Assembly (NCBI RefSeq): GCF_014699005.1
Contig: NZ_JACWZY010000006.1
Location: 124,001 to 188,000 of the forward strand
DNA length: 64,000 nt
From: Spirosoma profusum
Lineage (GTDB): Bacteria; Bacteroidota; Bacteroidia; Cytophagales; Spirosomataceae
Direction of reading: 5' to 3'
Positions 20,280 through 28,431 of this stretch are shown piece by piece; within the stretch, counting starts at the first letter, position 1, and every line of letters begins with the position of its first letter. Under the pieces are notes generated by a model that had not been told where the DNA came from, searched no databases, and was given only the letters and a program-made list of their open reading frames with translations. The translations under genes and the position numbers were made by a program.

Positions 20280-20747
20280 ATGAAAAAGATTTTACTGGGT
20301 TGCCTGCTTGCCCTGACTATTGTCGCCTGTAAAAAATCAGCAGATGCCGAACCCGAAGCGGGCGCTACCGTAGCCGGTAGTTACCAGATGACCTTATTTG
20401 GCCTTGACAACGGTGATGGTAAGGGATACAGTGAATCCCCTTTGCCAATTACGACGGGTCCTATAACGGGGTCGGGGACAATAACGACAGTACGGAAAGA
20501 TGCCAGTAGTATTGACCTATCGGCCAAACTGGCCATAACTCAGAATGGTAGCACGAGTTTAATTATCTACCCGGCTACATCTACTTCGGTTCCGGTGACC
20601 CTACAGAAAAGCGGTAGTAGTTATGATATGATGAGTAATGGAACTAAAATTGGCACGGCTGATGGCTCCACTATTTCAATCGATATAACCAGCCCGGCCA
20701 GCGGCACGCTGAAATCACAGAGGGTCGTTTTTAAAGGGAAGAAATGA
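20280..20747 (+). CDS. Small lipoprotein of unknown function
   Basis: A 155-residue protein starting MKKILLGCLLALTIVACKKS: a lipoprotein signal with cysteine 17 as the lipidation site. The mature part is rich in Thr/Ser/Gly and beta-prone, with alternating strands (SGTITTVRKD, SLIIYPAT, TISIDITSP), resembling small calycin/lipocalin-like lipoproteins, but I recognise no family. It stands alone, with a palindrome and -7 box upstream and a hairpin just after the stop. Probably anchored in the outer or inner membrane facing the periplasm. Confidence 0.75.
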   Translation: MKKILLGCLLALTIVACKKSADAEPEAGATVAGSYQMTLFGLDNGDGKGYSESPLPITTGPITGSGTITTVRKDASSIDLSAKLAITQNGSTSLIIYPATSTSVPVTLQKSGSSYDMMSNGTKIGTADGSTISIDITSPASGTLKSQRVVFKGKK

Positions 20748-20802
20748 AGTAGGATGTATGATGTATAAATTTCTGGCAGTCAATACATCATACACCTACT
20801 TC
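20746..20802. terminator. Hairpin between convergent genes
   Basis: The left arm at 20746-20766 (GAAGTAGGATGTATGATG...) pairs with 20783-20802 (ATACATCATACACCTACTTC), with one bulged A. It starts in the last codons of the lipoprotein gene and ends just before the stop of the convergent sugar isomerase gene, so it can terminate both. There is no long T run. The arms are made of stuttering ATGTATGATGTAT words. Confidence 0.55.
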
Positions 20803-20807
20803 ATACA

Positions 20808-21641
20808 TCACTTCAGTCCTTCCAGAAAAACCAGGCTTTGCGGCACCTGCTCCATCGATCGCGACGATTCGTCTTCGATGAAAAAATGCTTCACGCCTGA
20901 TTTTTTGGCTTGTTTCATAATCTCAGCAATCCCTACATCGCCCTGACCGAGCGTTACGTTCGATTCTACGTCGGCGTGGCCGTTCTGGCTGTCGGGTGTG
21001 CCGGGTTTACGGTCTTTCAGGTGTAGGAGCAGGAATCGTTTCGGATACTTTTGCAACAGGGCAACCGGGTTATAACCAGGCGATTTGACCCAGTATACGT
21101 CCATCTCGAAGTTGATCGCTTTGGGGTCGAAGTTTTCCGCCAGATAATCGAAGAACGTACCGTCTTTATAGGTTTGGAATTCGTAGCCGTGTGTATGGTA
21201 GCATAACGTAATACCATTGTCGGCCAGAAGCTTGCCGGCTGTATTGAATACGTCGATGGCGCGTTCGGCATGGTTTATCGTGAACGTATCGCCTTCGTGA
21301 GGAATCCAGAAACATGCTACGTATTTAACTCCCAAGGCTTTAGCCTCACGTAGTACTTTTGGTACGTTCGTATCCAGGTCTTCAAAACTAGCGCCAACAC
21401 TGATCGCTTTAAGTCCATATTTGTCCAGTGCCTTCCGGAAATCTGCGGGGCTCATTCCATACGTACCAGCAATTTCAACCTCCCGAAATCCCATCTGTTT
21501 TACTTTCGCCAGCGTACCGGGAACGTCTTTCGCAAACTGATCCCGAAAACTGTAGAGGCCCAGCCCAACGGGTGCCGATTTCTGCGCCAGCGCAGCCACC
21601 CCGGATAAAAGCAGGCCGATAAGTAGTAGAAAGGGTTTCAT
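20808..21641 (-). CDS. Secreted sugar phosphate isomerase/epimerase-like TIM-barrel protein
   Basis: A 277-residue protein of the xylose isomerase-like TIM barrel (AP endonuclease 2) superfamily with an N-terminal signal peptide (MKPFLLLIGLLLSGVAALAQ). Start taken at the ATG at 21641; an upstream TTG would add three residues and weaken the signal peptide. Family features visible are GLGLYSFRD, the metal/acid residues in YHTHGYEF, INFEMDVYWV, LLLHLKDRK and FFIEDESS. Such periplasmic members are common in Cytophagales and are thought to isomerise or dehydrate sugars and keto-sugars; the actual substrate is not known. It is monocistronic, convergent with the upstream lipoprotein and separated by 85 bases from the DUF1338 gene on the same strand. 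Confidence 0.85.
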   Translation of the reverse strand: MKPFLLLIGLLLSGVAALAQKSAPVGLGLYSFRDQFAKDVPGTLAKVKQMGFREVEIAGTYGMSPADFRKALDKYGLKAISVGASFEDLDTNVPKVLREAKALGVKYVACFWIPHEGDTFTINHAERAIDVFNTAGKLLADNGITLCYHTHGYEFQTYKDGTFFDYLAENFDPKAINFEMDVYWVKSPGYNPVALLQKYPKRFLLLHLKDRKPGTPDSQNGHADVESNVTLGQGDVGIAEIMKQAKKSGVKHFFIEDESSRSMEQVPQSLVFLEGLK

Positions 21642-21665
21642 GATAGTCAAAGGGTTAATGTATAG

Positions 21666-21725
21666 TGATGAACGATAAGTGATAAGTAAATGTAAAATAC
21701 TTTGTTCATCGCTTATCGCTCATCA
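21666..21725. repeat. Imperfect stuttering hairpin between DUF1338 and isomerase genes
   Basis: TGATGAACGATAAGTG at 21666-21681 pairs with CGCTTATCGCTCATCA at 21710-21725, with two wobble positions. The left arm continues into GATAAGTAA, a near repeat of itself. It ends just before the stop of the DUF1338 gene, so it may act as its terminator. Confidence 0.5.
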
Positions 21726-21726
21726 T

Positions 21727-22647
21727 TTATTTCCCGGTTTGGGTAGTAAACGTACTTTCAAAAATCTTGTCGGCGTTACCCGTTTCAAAGCCTTCGCGTC
21801 GATGTTGACGACCTACCTGATTGGCAGGTAGGTTTTTGAATGCGGGCAATATACGCCGTTCGGCAAATTCGACGTAGGAACCGGCAATTCTAAAGCTGTC
21901 TCCACCCGAAAATTCGGCATCAATCATCTGTGCTACTGTAGAAGCCTGTCGTAAATCTCCATCAGGGCTGATTTTGATGGTGCCACCTGCTGAATTGAGT
22001 TTTAACCCGTGCTGTTGCAGGAAAGCCACAAATTCATCAATCGTGTTATAGCCCGGTTTCAGGTTATGCACACTGATCGTGAAATGATTCAGATAATATC
22101 GGTTATAAATGACCCAGGCTGCGTATTCACTTTCCTTAAGTAAAGCCTGATAATCAGCCAGTGTTGGCGTTTGCCAGAGGGGCTGGTGAAGAAACTGGTC
22201 AACAGCTTCGGCATCATCCAGATTCAGGGCGTCGACGGGATCACTTTTTACGGTGTCGGTGTAGCGATGAATGATACGTTGCACTTCGTCCGACAGCTCA
22301 TGCACACGCAGTTCGCTGGCGAAAATCCGGGGATAATGCGGCTCGGGCGGACTATACCAATACGCCGTTAATTTCTTTTCGATGAAGTTATATTCGTCAC
22401 GTTTTTCGTAGCCGTAGTGCAGGAAAATTTTCTCGAACGATGCAATGCCCAGGTTAGGAACGCCCATCGTACGAAAGGCAATGTGGTCATTCTCAATTTC
22501 ATCACCCGATTCAATGACCTCCTCCTCAATCATGGCGGTGACGACCTTCTTCACGTCGGGCACGCGCTCACTGTAGCGTCGCATTAGCCCACTCAGAACG
22601 GCGTCGAGGGTTTGGTGGGCTGTTTCCTGGTTGGACGTAGTAATCAT
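21727..22647 (-). CDS. DUF1338 protein, 2-oxoadipate dioxygenase/decarboxylase-like
   Basis: A 306-residue cytosolic protein. Start taken at the ATG at 22647 (MITTSNQET); the upstream extension MGCIPIFAHI... lies in the leader and looks non-coding. The DUF1338 pattern is clear: NDHIAFRT with the first metal histidine, LNHFTISVHNL with the second, and GSYVEFAERR with the metal glutamate. Characterised members (HglS/YdcJ) are Fe(II) enzymes converting 2-oxoadipate to D-2-hydroxyglutarate in lysine catabolism. This protein is shorter than HglS, as usual for the compact Bacteroidota branch, so the exact substrate is inferred. No other lysine catabolism gene is adjacent. Confidence 0.85.
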   Translation of the reverse strand: MITTSNQETAHQTLDAVLSGLMRRYSERVPDVKKVVTAMIEEEVIESGDEIENDHIAFRTMGVPNLGIASFEKIFLHYGYEKRDEYNFIEKKLTAYWYSPPEPHYPRIFASELRVHELSDEVQRIIHRYTDTVKSDPVDALNLDDAEAVDQFLHQPLWQTPTLADYQALLKESEYAAWVIYNRYYLNHFTISVHNLKPGYNTIDEFVAFLQQHGLKLNSAGGTIKISPDGDLRQASTVAQMIDAEFSGGDSFRIAGSYVEFAERRILPAFKNLPANQVGRQHRREGFETGNADKIFESTFTTQTGK

Positions 22648-22771
22648 GGTAGTTATCCGAATATGAGCAAATATCGGAATACATCCCACAGTTTACTATA
22701 CAACCACAAGGTTTTCGGTTCGCAGAATATTACTTCCATTTTGGGCGAGCGTAAAACCCAATCCTGCTACG

Positions 22772-23356
22772 TCAGAACCACGGTCTTTTCACTTTAAATG
22801 ATCGTTTTAAGCCACTAATCATCAGGAAGGCGCCAATGATGCCGAAAATAATAGCCAACGTAGTGATGTGCAGAATGGCAAATACGACCGCTACCAGAAT
22901 AATGATCACTGACGCTTTCAGTTTCCAGCTGATACGTTGCCACCAGTTCAGTTCTTTACGTAGCGGCATGCCGAGGCTCTGCCGGATGCGGTTGCCCAGC
23001 TTAAGCTTTTTCTTGTTTTTGGGTTCAGGTTGTTTGTCGTCGGCGGTTTTCTCGGGTGCTGGCAACATCGACTGAACTCGCTGCATCCGCTGTACAAGCC
23101 GGTGTTGCGTCGATTGATGCAGTACTTTCGAAACGCTCGCCACTACAGGCACTACGTCCGCTTCAAGAGCTGCTATAGGTTCTTCGACTTCCTCGGCAGT
23201 GGTATCTGGTGCTACGTCTTTACTGACAATCTCGCGTTCAACAGGTAGGCGGGTGGCTGCGGGATGGGGCGTCCGCTGGAAATACGCGACAGGTCTATGG
23301 CAGGCGGAAAGAAAGAGAATGAACGTAGCAGCCAACAGGATAAGAAAGTTTTTCAT
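22772..23356 (-). CDS. Lipoprotein with C-terminal membrane segments, unknown function
   Basis: A 194-residue protein with a lipoprotein signal (MKNFLILLAATFILFLSAC, cysteine 19). It has a variable Pro/Glu-rich middle, a Lys-rich KKLKLGNRIRQ stretch and, near the C-terminus, one or two hydrophobic segments (ASVIIILVAVVFAIL and TTLAIIFGIIGAFLMISG) followed by a basic tail. The arrangement suggests an inner-membrane protein whose N-terminus is also lipid-anchored. I do not recognise a family with known function. It is separated from DUF1338 by about 125 bases and diverges from the esterase gene at 23555. Confidence 0.75.
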   Translation of the reverse strand: MKNFLILLAATFILFLSACHRPVAYFQRTPHPAATRLPVEREIVSKDVAPDTTAEEVEEPIAALEADVVPVVASVSKVLHQSTQHRLVQRMQRVQSMLPAPEKTADDKQPEPKNKKKLKLGNRIRQSLGMPLRKELNWWQRISWKLKASVIIILVAVVFAILHITTLAIIFGIIGAFLMISGLKRSFKVKRPWF

Positions 23357-23554
23357 CAGGTTGCAGGTTGTCGGCGCAAATGGAAATTACGCAACAGAAA
23401 AGTTCTCTTTACAACGAATCTGCGTTGTCGGTTAATATCAATACGTTAAAAAAGTGGTAATTATTGACCAATTTTTTTGCTCGGCTTGCCACCCAGACAG
23501 TAGGCAAAACCGGTTTTTCGACTTTTCGAGACAAATCTTTTCTGAAGCTGTTTT

Positions 23555-24835
23555 ATGGACGAATTTATATTCTGGCTGGCGTTGTTACTGTTGGCCGCAC
23601 CTCTGGCATCGGCTCAGAAGGTCGAGGAATTTAACTACGACGAAGCCAAAGTTGGTACGTACACCCTTCCCGACCCGTTGACCAGCAAGGACGGCAAAGC
23701 AGTGAAAACAAAATCGGCCTGGACCAGCCGCCGGGCTGAACTCATGGAGCTTTTTGCCGCAAATGTATACGGACATACGCCCAAACAGCCCATAAAACTT
23801 CGGTTTCAGACAACGGCGGTAAATGAATCTGCCCTGAATGGATTGGCCGTTCGCAAAATGGTATCGATTTTCTTTGTCGATTACCCACAAATTCCTTCCA
23901 TCGACGTAGCGCTCTATCTGCCTAAAAATAAAAAGTTGGTGCCCATTTTTCTGGGACTAAATTTCAGCGGAAATCATAGCGCTACTACCGAAACAGACGT
24001 ACCGATCACGACGCGGTGGGTGTATAACGCCATTGGTGACGTATCGGTCAATAACAAGGCTACTGAAAAATCGCGGGGGATGCAGGTTTCTAGCTGGCAA
24101 ATCGAAACCGTGCTGAAACGAGGCTATGGTCTGGCAACGGTCTACTACGGCGATATTGAACCCGACCATCCGCAGGGCTGGCAGGGCCACATTCGTTCGG
24201 TGCTGGATAGCCCATCAGAAACCGTTCCGAGCGCGAGTAACAACTGGGGCGCCATTGGTGCCTGGGCCTGGGGCCTCAGCCGAATCATGGATTACCTCCA
24301 GACTGAACCCGATATCGACCCCAAACGAGTTGTTTTAATCGGCCACTCGCGACTGGGTAAAGCGGCTTTGTGGGCCGGTGCTCAGGATGACCGTTTTGCG
24401 GCTGTTATCTCCAACGAATCGGGTGAAGGCGGTGCGGCTTTATCGCGTCGATGGTATGGCGAAACCGTCGAACGTATCAATACGAGTTTCCCGCACTGGT
24501 TCAATGCCCAGTTTAAAACCTACAACAAACGTGTTGCCGACCTCCCCATCGACCAGCACGAGTTACTGGCGCTCATTGCCCCTCGACCGCTCTACGTTGC
24601 CAGCGCCGAAGAAGACCGTTGGTCCGACCCCAAAGGTGAGTTTCTGGGTGCTGCTCATACAGAACCAGTTTATAAACTTTTCGGCAAAACAGGGCTGGGT
24701 ACCGATACGTTTCCGGCGGTCAATCAACCCATCGGCCAAACGGTACGTTACCACATCCGAACCGGCAAACACGACGTAACGGCCTACGATTGGGAGCAAT
24801 ATCTGAAGTTTGCGGATGAGTTGGTTGGGAAGTGA
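23555..24835 (+). CDS. Secreted CE15 glucuronoyl esterase-like protein
   Basis: A 426-residue alpha/beta hydrolase with a signal peptide (MDEFIFWLALLLLAAPLASAQ). It shows the bacterial CE15 pattern: the nucleophile serine near residue 265 in GHSRLGKAALW, the following SNESGEGGAA with the acid-region glutamate, a RPLYVASAEEDRWSDP segment, and the catalytic histidine in TGKHDVTAYDW near the end. CE15 enzymes cleave ester links between lignin and 4-O-methylglucuronic acid of xylan, so it probably takes part in plant cell-wall breakdown in the periplasm or outside. No other xylan genes are adjacent. Alternative: a related acetyl esterase of unknown substrate. Confidence 0.85.
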   Translation: MDEFIFWLALLLLAAPLASAQKVEEFNYDEAKVGTYTLPDPLTSKDGKAVKTKSAWTSRRAELMELFAANVYGHTPKQPIKLRFQTTAVNESALNGLAVRKMVSIFFVDYPQIPSIDVALYLPKNKKLVPIFLGLNFSGNHSATTETDVPITTRWVYNAIGDVSVNNKATEKSRGMQVSSWQIETVLKRGYGLATVYYGDIEPDHPQGWQGHIRSVLDSPSETVPSASNNWGAIGAWAWGLSRIMDYLQTEPDIDPKRVVLIGHSRLGKAALWAGAQDDRFAAVISNESGEGGAALSRRWYGETVERINTSFPHWFNAQFKTYNKRVADLPIDQHELLALIAPRPLYVASAEEDRWSDPKGEFLGAAHTEPVYKLFGKTGLGTDTFPAVNQPIGQTVRYHIRTGKHDVTAYDWEQYLKFADELVGK

Positions 24836-24950
24836 TGGGTATTGATCTACACTCTGCGGATGGATATCATAAAAGACAATATGGAAATTATGCTAAAAAA
24901 TATTTTGCTAATAATTTTGAAAGTATTCTAATGCATTAAATTGAAAAAAA

Positions 24951-25868
24951 ATGGCTATATATAAAATAGGAAAGCAGTTAGATTTTGTCAAAGAAATACC
25001 ATTTAAATTTGAGAAGGATATTCAAACTTTAGTTGAGAAGAATTTAAATTCTCTATTGCATCTTGCCTTTATTCGCTCCGAATTTTCACTAAATAATTTT
25101 AGAATTGATACTTTAGCTTTTGACACAGAAACAAAATCTTTTGTAGTTGTTGAATATAAGCGAGACAAAAACTTTAGCGTAATTGACCAAGGTTATGCTT
25201 ACTTATCGCTTATGCTGAATAATAAGGCTGATTTTGTCCTAGAATTTAACGAAAGCCAACAAATAACACTTAAAAGGACGGATGTTGACTGGACCCAATC
25301 CAAAGTAATATTCATTGCCCCTCAATTCACAAATTACCAAAGGGAAGCTATTAATTTTAAGGATCTACCAATTGAGCTTTGGGAGATCAAACGTTTTGAA
25401 AATGACACAGTTTCTTTCGATCAAATTCAAAAGGCGTCAGCTAAAGAAAGTATTAAGACAATCTCAAGAAATGACGAGACTGTTGGAACCGTAAGTAAGG
25501 AAGTGAAAGTTTTTACCGAGCAAGATCATTTACAAAAAGTTGATTTTGAAACAAGAGAACTTTATGAACAGTTAAAAGAGCGCCTAATCTCACTTGACGA
25601 TAATGTGACAACTCAGCCTAAAAAGCAAACAATAGGCTTTAAAGTCGAAAATAATATTTTTTGCGATATAGTTTTACAAGGTAAAGGTTTGAAAATTTAC
25701 CTAAATTTAAAAATTGGAAATTTACAAGACCAAAAACAAATCGCAAGAGATGTTTCAAATGTTGGACATTGGGGTAATGGTTCTTATGAAATTAAGATGA
25801 GCGATACAGATGATATCGATTATATAGTTAGTTTGTTGAAGCAATCATTAAGAAAAAACAAAAAATGA
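24951..25868 (+). CDS. PD-(D/E)XK nuclease-like protein with DUF5655 domain, AT-rich
   Basis: A 305-residue protein. The N-terminal half has the PD-(D/E)XK core: RIDTLAFDTETKSFVVVEYKRDKN provides Asp about 15 residues before the E-x-K, followed by GYAYLSLML. The C-terminal 110 residues match DUF5655, with IGFKVENNIFCDIV, LNLKIG, and VGHWGNGSYEIKMSD. Such proteins are predicted nucleases or nuclease-like regulators and are often found in defence or mobile contexts; activity here is inferred. The gene is far more AT-rich than its neighbours and has none of the ACGTA/TACGT words common elsewhere, so recent acquisition is likely. A TAATTTTG box at 24912-24919 could be its promoter. No methylase or toxin partner is adjacent. 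Confidence 0.75.
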   Translation: MAIYKIGKQLDFVKEIPFKFEKDIQTLVEKNLNSLLHLAFIRSEFSLNNFRIDTLAFDTETKSFVVVEYKRDKNFSVIDQGYAYLSLMLNNKADFVLEFNESQQITLKRTDVDWTQSKVIFIAPQFTNYQREAINFKDLPIELWEIKRFENDTVSFDQIQKASAKESIKTISRNDETVGTVSKEVKVFTEQDHLQKVDFETRELYEQLKERLISLDDNVTTQPKKQTIGFKVENNIFCDIVLQGKGLKIYLNLKIGNLQDQKQIARDVSNVGHWGNGSYEIKMSDTDDIDYIVSLLKQSLRKNKK

Positions 25869-25937
25869 CTGTTATAAAATCATATTGATAATAAGTGTAC
25901 TGAGGATATTGCCAATTAATAATCTCCTAGAGGTACC

Positions 25938-25945
25938 TACCTTTG
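25938..25945 (+). promoter_or_regulatory. -7 box TACCTTTG upstream of NUDIX gene
   Basis: TACCTTTG matches the Bacteroidota -7 consensus TAnnTTTG and ends only five bases before the ATG at 25951. Transcription would start at or next to the start codon, implying a leaderless or very short-leader mRNA. A TTG at 25909-25911 is a possible -33 element, but the spacing is somewhat long. Confidence 0.55.
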
Positions 25946-25950
25946 CGGGC

Positions 25951-26511
25951 ATGAATACTGACAATGACCCGCGCCCCTGGCACATCGAAAATTCCGAATA
26001 CATTCACAAGTTACCGTGGTTCACTGTTCGCAAGGAAGCCATTCGCATGGAGAGTGGCGGCACGATTCCCAACTATTTCATTTTTGAATATCCCGACTGG
26101 ATTAACGTAGTAGCCGTTACAACCGACAATGAACTGGTTTTGATACGTCAGTATCGGCACGGCATTGGTGGCGTTCATTACGAACTTTGCGCCGGCGTTG
26201 TCGATCCGGGCGAAGAACCGTTGCATGCCGCCCAGCGTGAACTGCTTGAAGAAACGGGTTACGGTGGCGGTACATGGCAACCCATTATGACGCTATCGGC
26301 CAATCCGGGTACGCACAACAACCTCACGTATGCGTTTCTGGCAACGGGCGTTACGTTGCAACAATCTCAGCATCTGGAAATTACCGAAGAAATCAGCGTA
26401 CACGTAGTAAGTCGGGAACGTGCATGGGAAATCATCAATCAGGGTGAAATGATGCAGGCGTTGCATTTGGCGCCGTTGCTGAAATATCTGTCTGAACCGG
26501 GATTGAGCTGA
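25951..26511 (+). CDS. NUDIX hydrolase
   Basis: A 186-residue protein starting MNTDNDPRPW; this ATG is preferred over the upstream in-frame ATG at 25885 because a -7 box lies between them. The Nudix box is present: GVVDPGEEPLHAAQRELLEETGYGGG (G-x5-E-x7-REx2EExG). The order FEYPDWINVVAVTTDNELVLIRQYRHG before the box resembles ADP-ribose pyrophosphatases/nucleoside diphosphate sugar hydrolases. It probably hydrolyses a nucleoside diphosphate linked to a small group, as a housekeeping enzyme. It is followed by an inverted-repeat element and the aminotransferase gene. Confidence 0.88.
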   Translation: MNTDNDPRPWHIENSEYIHKLPWFTVRKEAIRMESGGTIPNYFIFEYPDWINVVAVTTDNELVLIRQYRHGIGGVHYELCAGVVDPGEEPLHAAQRELLEETGYGGGTWQPIMTLSANPGTHNNLTYAFLATGVTLQQSQHLEITEEISVHVVSRERAWEIINQGEMMQALHLAPLLKYLSEPGLS

Positions 26512-26516
26512 TTGAT

Positions 26517-26605
26517 GGATTTCCTGGATTTTGTTAATTGGTTAAACGCTTCAAAGAAGCGAAAATAAAATCCTGAAAATCCTCAAATCTGCTAAATCCC
26601 GGTTC
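26517..26605. repeat. AAATCC-word inverted-repeat element, copy 1
   Basis: The left part (26518-26536, GGATTTCCTGGATTTTGTT) is the reverse complement of the AACAAAATCCAG-type words on the right (26562-26605). Between them is a small hairpin, CGCTTC-aaa-GAAGCG (26548-26562). The right half ends AAATCTGCTAAATCCCGGTTC and is shared with copies at 26649-26692 and 28388-28431. This copy could terminate the NUDIX transcript. Either a REP-like dispersed element or a shared regulatory sequence. Confidence 0.6.
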
Positions 26606-26611
26606 TGACAT

Positions 26612-26619
26612 TATCTTTG
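26612..26619 (+). promoter_or_regulatory. -7 box TATCTTTG upstream of aminotransferase
   Basis: TATCTTTG fits TAnnTTTG and lies 73 bases before the aminotransferase start at 26693. Between box and gene is repeat copy 2. A TTCTGACA stretch just upstream is too close for a -33 element, so only the -7 box is clear. Confidence 0.45.
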
Positions 26620-26648
26620 CCCCCCAAAATGACTGCACTAGCCCGATT

Positions 26649-26692
26649 AAACACAAAATCCAGCTAATCCTTAAATCTGTGTAATCCCGGTC
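26649..26692 (+). repeat. AAATCC-word repeat, copy 2, ends at aminotransferase start codon
   Basis: ACACAAAATCCAGCTAATCC then TTAAATCTGTGTAATCCCGGTC matches the right half of copy 1 and copy 3, and stops immediately before the ATG at 26693 (the last C is followed by ATG). It lies within the expected leader RNA. Confidence 0.6.
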
Positions 26693-27859
26693 ATGATTAT
26701 CCCTCTTGCCCTCCGCGCTGACCAAACGCAGGAGTATTATTTTTCGGTGAAACTGGTCGAAGTCCGTCGTCTTCAGGCGGCTGGCCATGATGTGATTAAT
26801 CTCGGTATTGGTAATCCTGATCTGATGCCCTCGGCCAATACGATTGATGCGCTCATAAACTCGGCTCAGCAGCCTAATGCGCATGGGTATCAGCCTTACA
26901 AAGGCACGCCCGGTCTGCGGCAGGGAATCGCCAATTTTTATCAGCATACCTACGGCGTCACGCTCAATCCGGAGACGGAAATCCTTCCGCTGATTGGCTC
27001 GAAAGAAGGGATAACGCATATTTCGATGACGTTTCTGAATGATGGCGACGGCGTTCTCGTGCCTGAACTGGGTTATCCGGCGTATCGAGCCGTGAGCCGT
27101 ATGGTGAGCGCCAACGTAGTGGATTATCCGCTGCTGGAACACGCGGGCTGGCAACCCGATTGGGAAGCGATGGCCGAGCTGGTAGCCGCTTCTCCTGCCA
27201 GTAACCCGACCAAAATTATCTGGCTGAATTACCCACATATGCCGACCGGTGCGCCTGCTACGTCGGCCTTGTTTGAGCGAGCGGTGAAATTTGCGCATGA
27301 CAACCACGTATTACTTTGCCACGATAATCCGTACAGTCTGATTCTGAATAAGAAAGCGCCAATTAGCCTGTTGTCATTAGACGGCGCGAAGGACGTAGCA
27401 ATCGAATTGAATTCGCTGAGTAAATCGCACAACATGGCAGGCTGGCGTATTGGCTGGATGGCAGGTAGCAAACCCTACGTCGACGCGGTGCTGACCATAA
27501 AAAGTAATGTCGACTCAGGGCAGTTCAGGCCGTTGATGGATGCGGCCGCCGAAGCGCTGACCAACTCCGACGACTGGCATCGTGAACGTAACGAAGTCTA
27601 TAAAGGTCGGATGGATGCGCTGCACGCGTTTCTGGACGCGCTCGGCTGTACGTACTCGCTCGATCAGGAAGGGCTTTTTATCTGGGCCAAATTGCCTGAT
27701 TCTGTGTCATCTGCCGAAGCTCTCGTCGATGATCTGCTTTATAACAAACACGTTTTCATTGCTCCCGGCTTCATCTTCGGCCCCAAAGGCGACCGCTACG
27801 TTCGAGTATCGCTGTGTGTACCGGAGGAGCGCGTGCTAGAAGCTGTTAAAAGAATCTGA
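26693..27859 (+). CDS. Class I/II PLP-dependent aminotransferase (probably aromatic)
   Basis: A 388-residue fold-type I aminotransferase. Visible motifs: INLGIGNPDL, GYQPYKGTPGLRQGIANFY, IGSKEGI, VPELGYPAY, WLNYPHMPTGAP (N-Y-P-x-x-P-T-G-like substrate motif), HDNPYS with the cofactor Asp/Tyr region, and SLSKSHNMAGWRIGW with the Schiff-base lysine. The length is typical. It lies two positions upstream of prephenate dehydrogenase on the same strand and shares the leader repeat with it, so a role in the last step of tyrosine or phenylalanine synthesis is inferred. Related proteins also act on diaminopimelate or alanine, so substrate is not certain. Confidence 0.85.
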   Translation: MIIPLALRADQTQEYYFSVKLVEVRRLQAAGHDVINLGIGNPDLMPSANTIDALINSAQQPNAHGYQPYKGTPGLRQGIANFYQHTYGVTLNPETEILPLIGSKEGITHISMTFLNDGDGVLVPELGYPAYRAVSRMVSANVVDYPLLEHAGWQPDWEAMAELVAASPASNPTKIIWLNYPHMPTGAPATSALFERAVKFAHDNHVLLCHDNPYSLILNKKAPISLLSLDGAKDVAIELNSLSKSHNMAGWRIGWMAGSKPYVDAVLTIKSNVDSGQFRPLMDAAAEALTNSDDWHRERNEVYKGRMDALHAFLDALGCTYSLDQEGLFIWAKLPDSVSSAEALVDDLLYNKHVFIAPGFIFGPKGDRYVRVSLCVPEERVLEAVKRI

Positions 27860-27889
27860 ACCGTACGGGCGGCCCGTGCGGTTCAGATT
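27853..27889 (+). terminator. Hairpin at the aminotransferase stop codon
   Basis: AATCTGAACCGTACGGGC at 27853-27870 pairs with GCCCGTGCGGTTCAGATT at 27872-27889 with one wobble pair. The stop codon (27857-27859) is inside the left arm. No T run follows, so termination is probable but not certain. Confidence 0.6.
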
Positions 27890-27951
27890 ATAGTTCCTCT
27901 TTAACTCTTTCAATAATTATAAAATGGATGAATCTTTATTGATGGAGCTAA

Positions 27952-28356
27952 ATGCAGCAGGAATACAAATACGGCGAATTGACGCATCGTATTATTGGTT
28001 GTTCGATGGAAGTACACCGCGTTTTGGGGAGTGGATTCCAGGAAGTAATTTATCAACGTTCGCTGGCTTATGAACTTGAGCAGTTCAATATCGGTTTCGC
28101 CAGTGAGGTCGATATGCCTATTTTTTATAAAGGCGTATCGGTAGGCGCACGGCGAGCCGATTTTCTGATCGAGGAGAACGTGTTGGTTGAATTAAAAGCG
28201 ATCATCAAACTGGAGGAAGTACATTTAGCGCAGGCCATCAATTAACTGGAAGCCTACAATCTGGAAATTAGTCTGCTCATAAATTTCGGCGCGTCCAGTC
28301 TCGAATTCAAGCGCTTATTCAACCCAAACTTCCGCCATTCCCACATCAAATCATGA
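27952..28356 (+). pseudogene. GxxExxY protein broken by one nonsense codon
   Basis: The frame starting MQQEYKYGELTHRIIGCSMEVH shows the GxxExxY family hallmark (GFQEVIY) and the nuclease-like ADFLIEENVLVELKA core. It stops at a TAA (28243-28245) exactly where the family has a tyrosine after AQAIN (usually NYL). The same frame continues after the stop with LEAYNLEISLLINFGASSLEFKRLFN, the normal C-terminus, to a TGA at 28354-28356. A TAT/TAC to TAA change explains it. Function of the family is unknown; it is common in Bacteroidota as a single small gene. It lies between the two aromatic amino acid genes. Sequencing error is the alternative. Confidence 0.8.
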
Positions 28357-28387
28357 GAGCTTTATCAGCAGGCACTTCGAAGAAGCG

Positions 28388-28431
28388 AAAACAAAATCCA
28401 GTAAATCCCTAAATCTGCTAAATCCCGGTTC
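28388..28431 (+). repeat. AAATCC-word repeat, copy 3, ends at tyrA start codon
   Basis: AAAACAAAATCCAGTAAATCC then CTAAATCTGCTAAATCCCGGTTC matches copies 1 and 2. It stops directly before the ATG at 28432. A degraded CACTTC-gaa-GAAGCG hairpin precedes it, as in copy 1. Confidence 0.6.

Noticed and set aside
23030..23435. Plus-strand open frames opposite the 22772-23356 lipoprotein gene
   Set aside because: They are antisense shadows, whereas the minus-strand frame has a lipobox and membrane segments.
25885..25950. Longer NUDIX start at 25885
   Set aside because: The added residues are not conserved in type, and a -7 promoter box lies within them.
26629..26667. Short open frame MTALARLNTKSS before the aminotransferase as an attenuator leader peptide
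   Set aside because: It contains no Phe, Tyr or Trp codons, and no terminator/antiterminator pair is visible.
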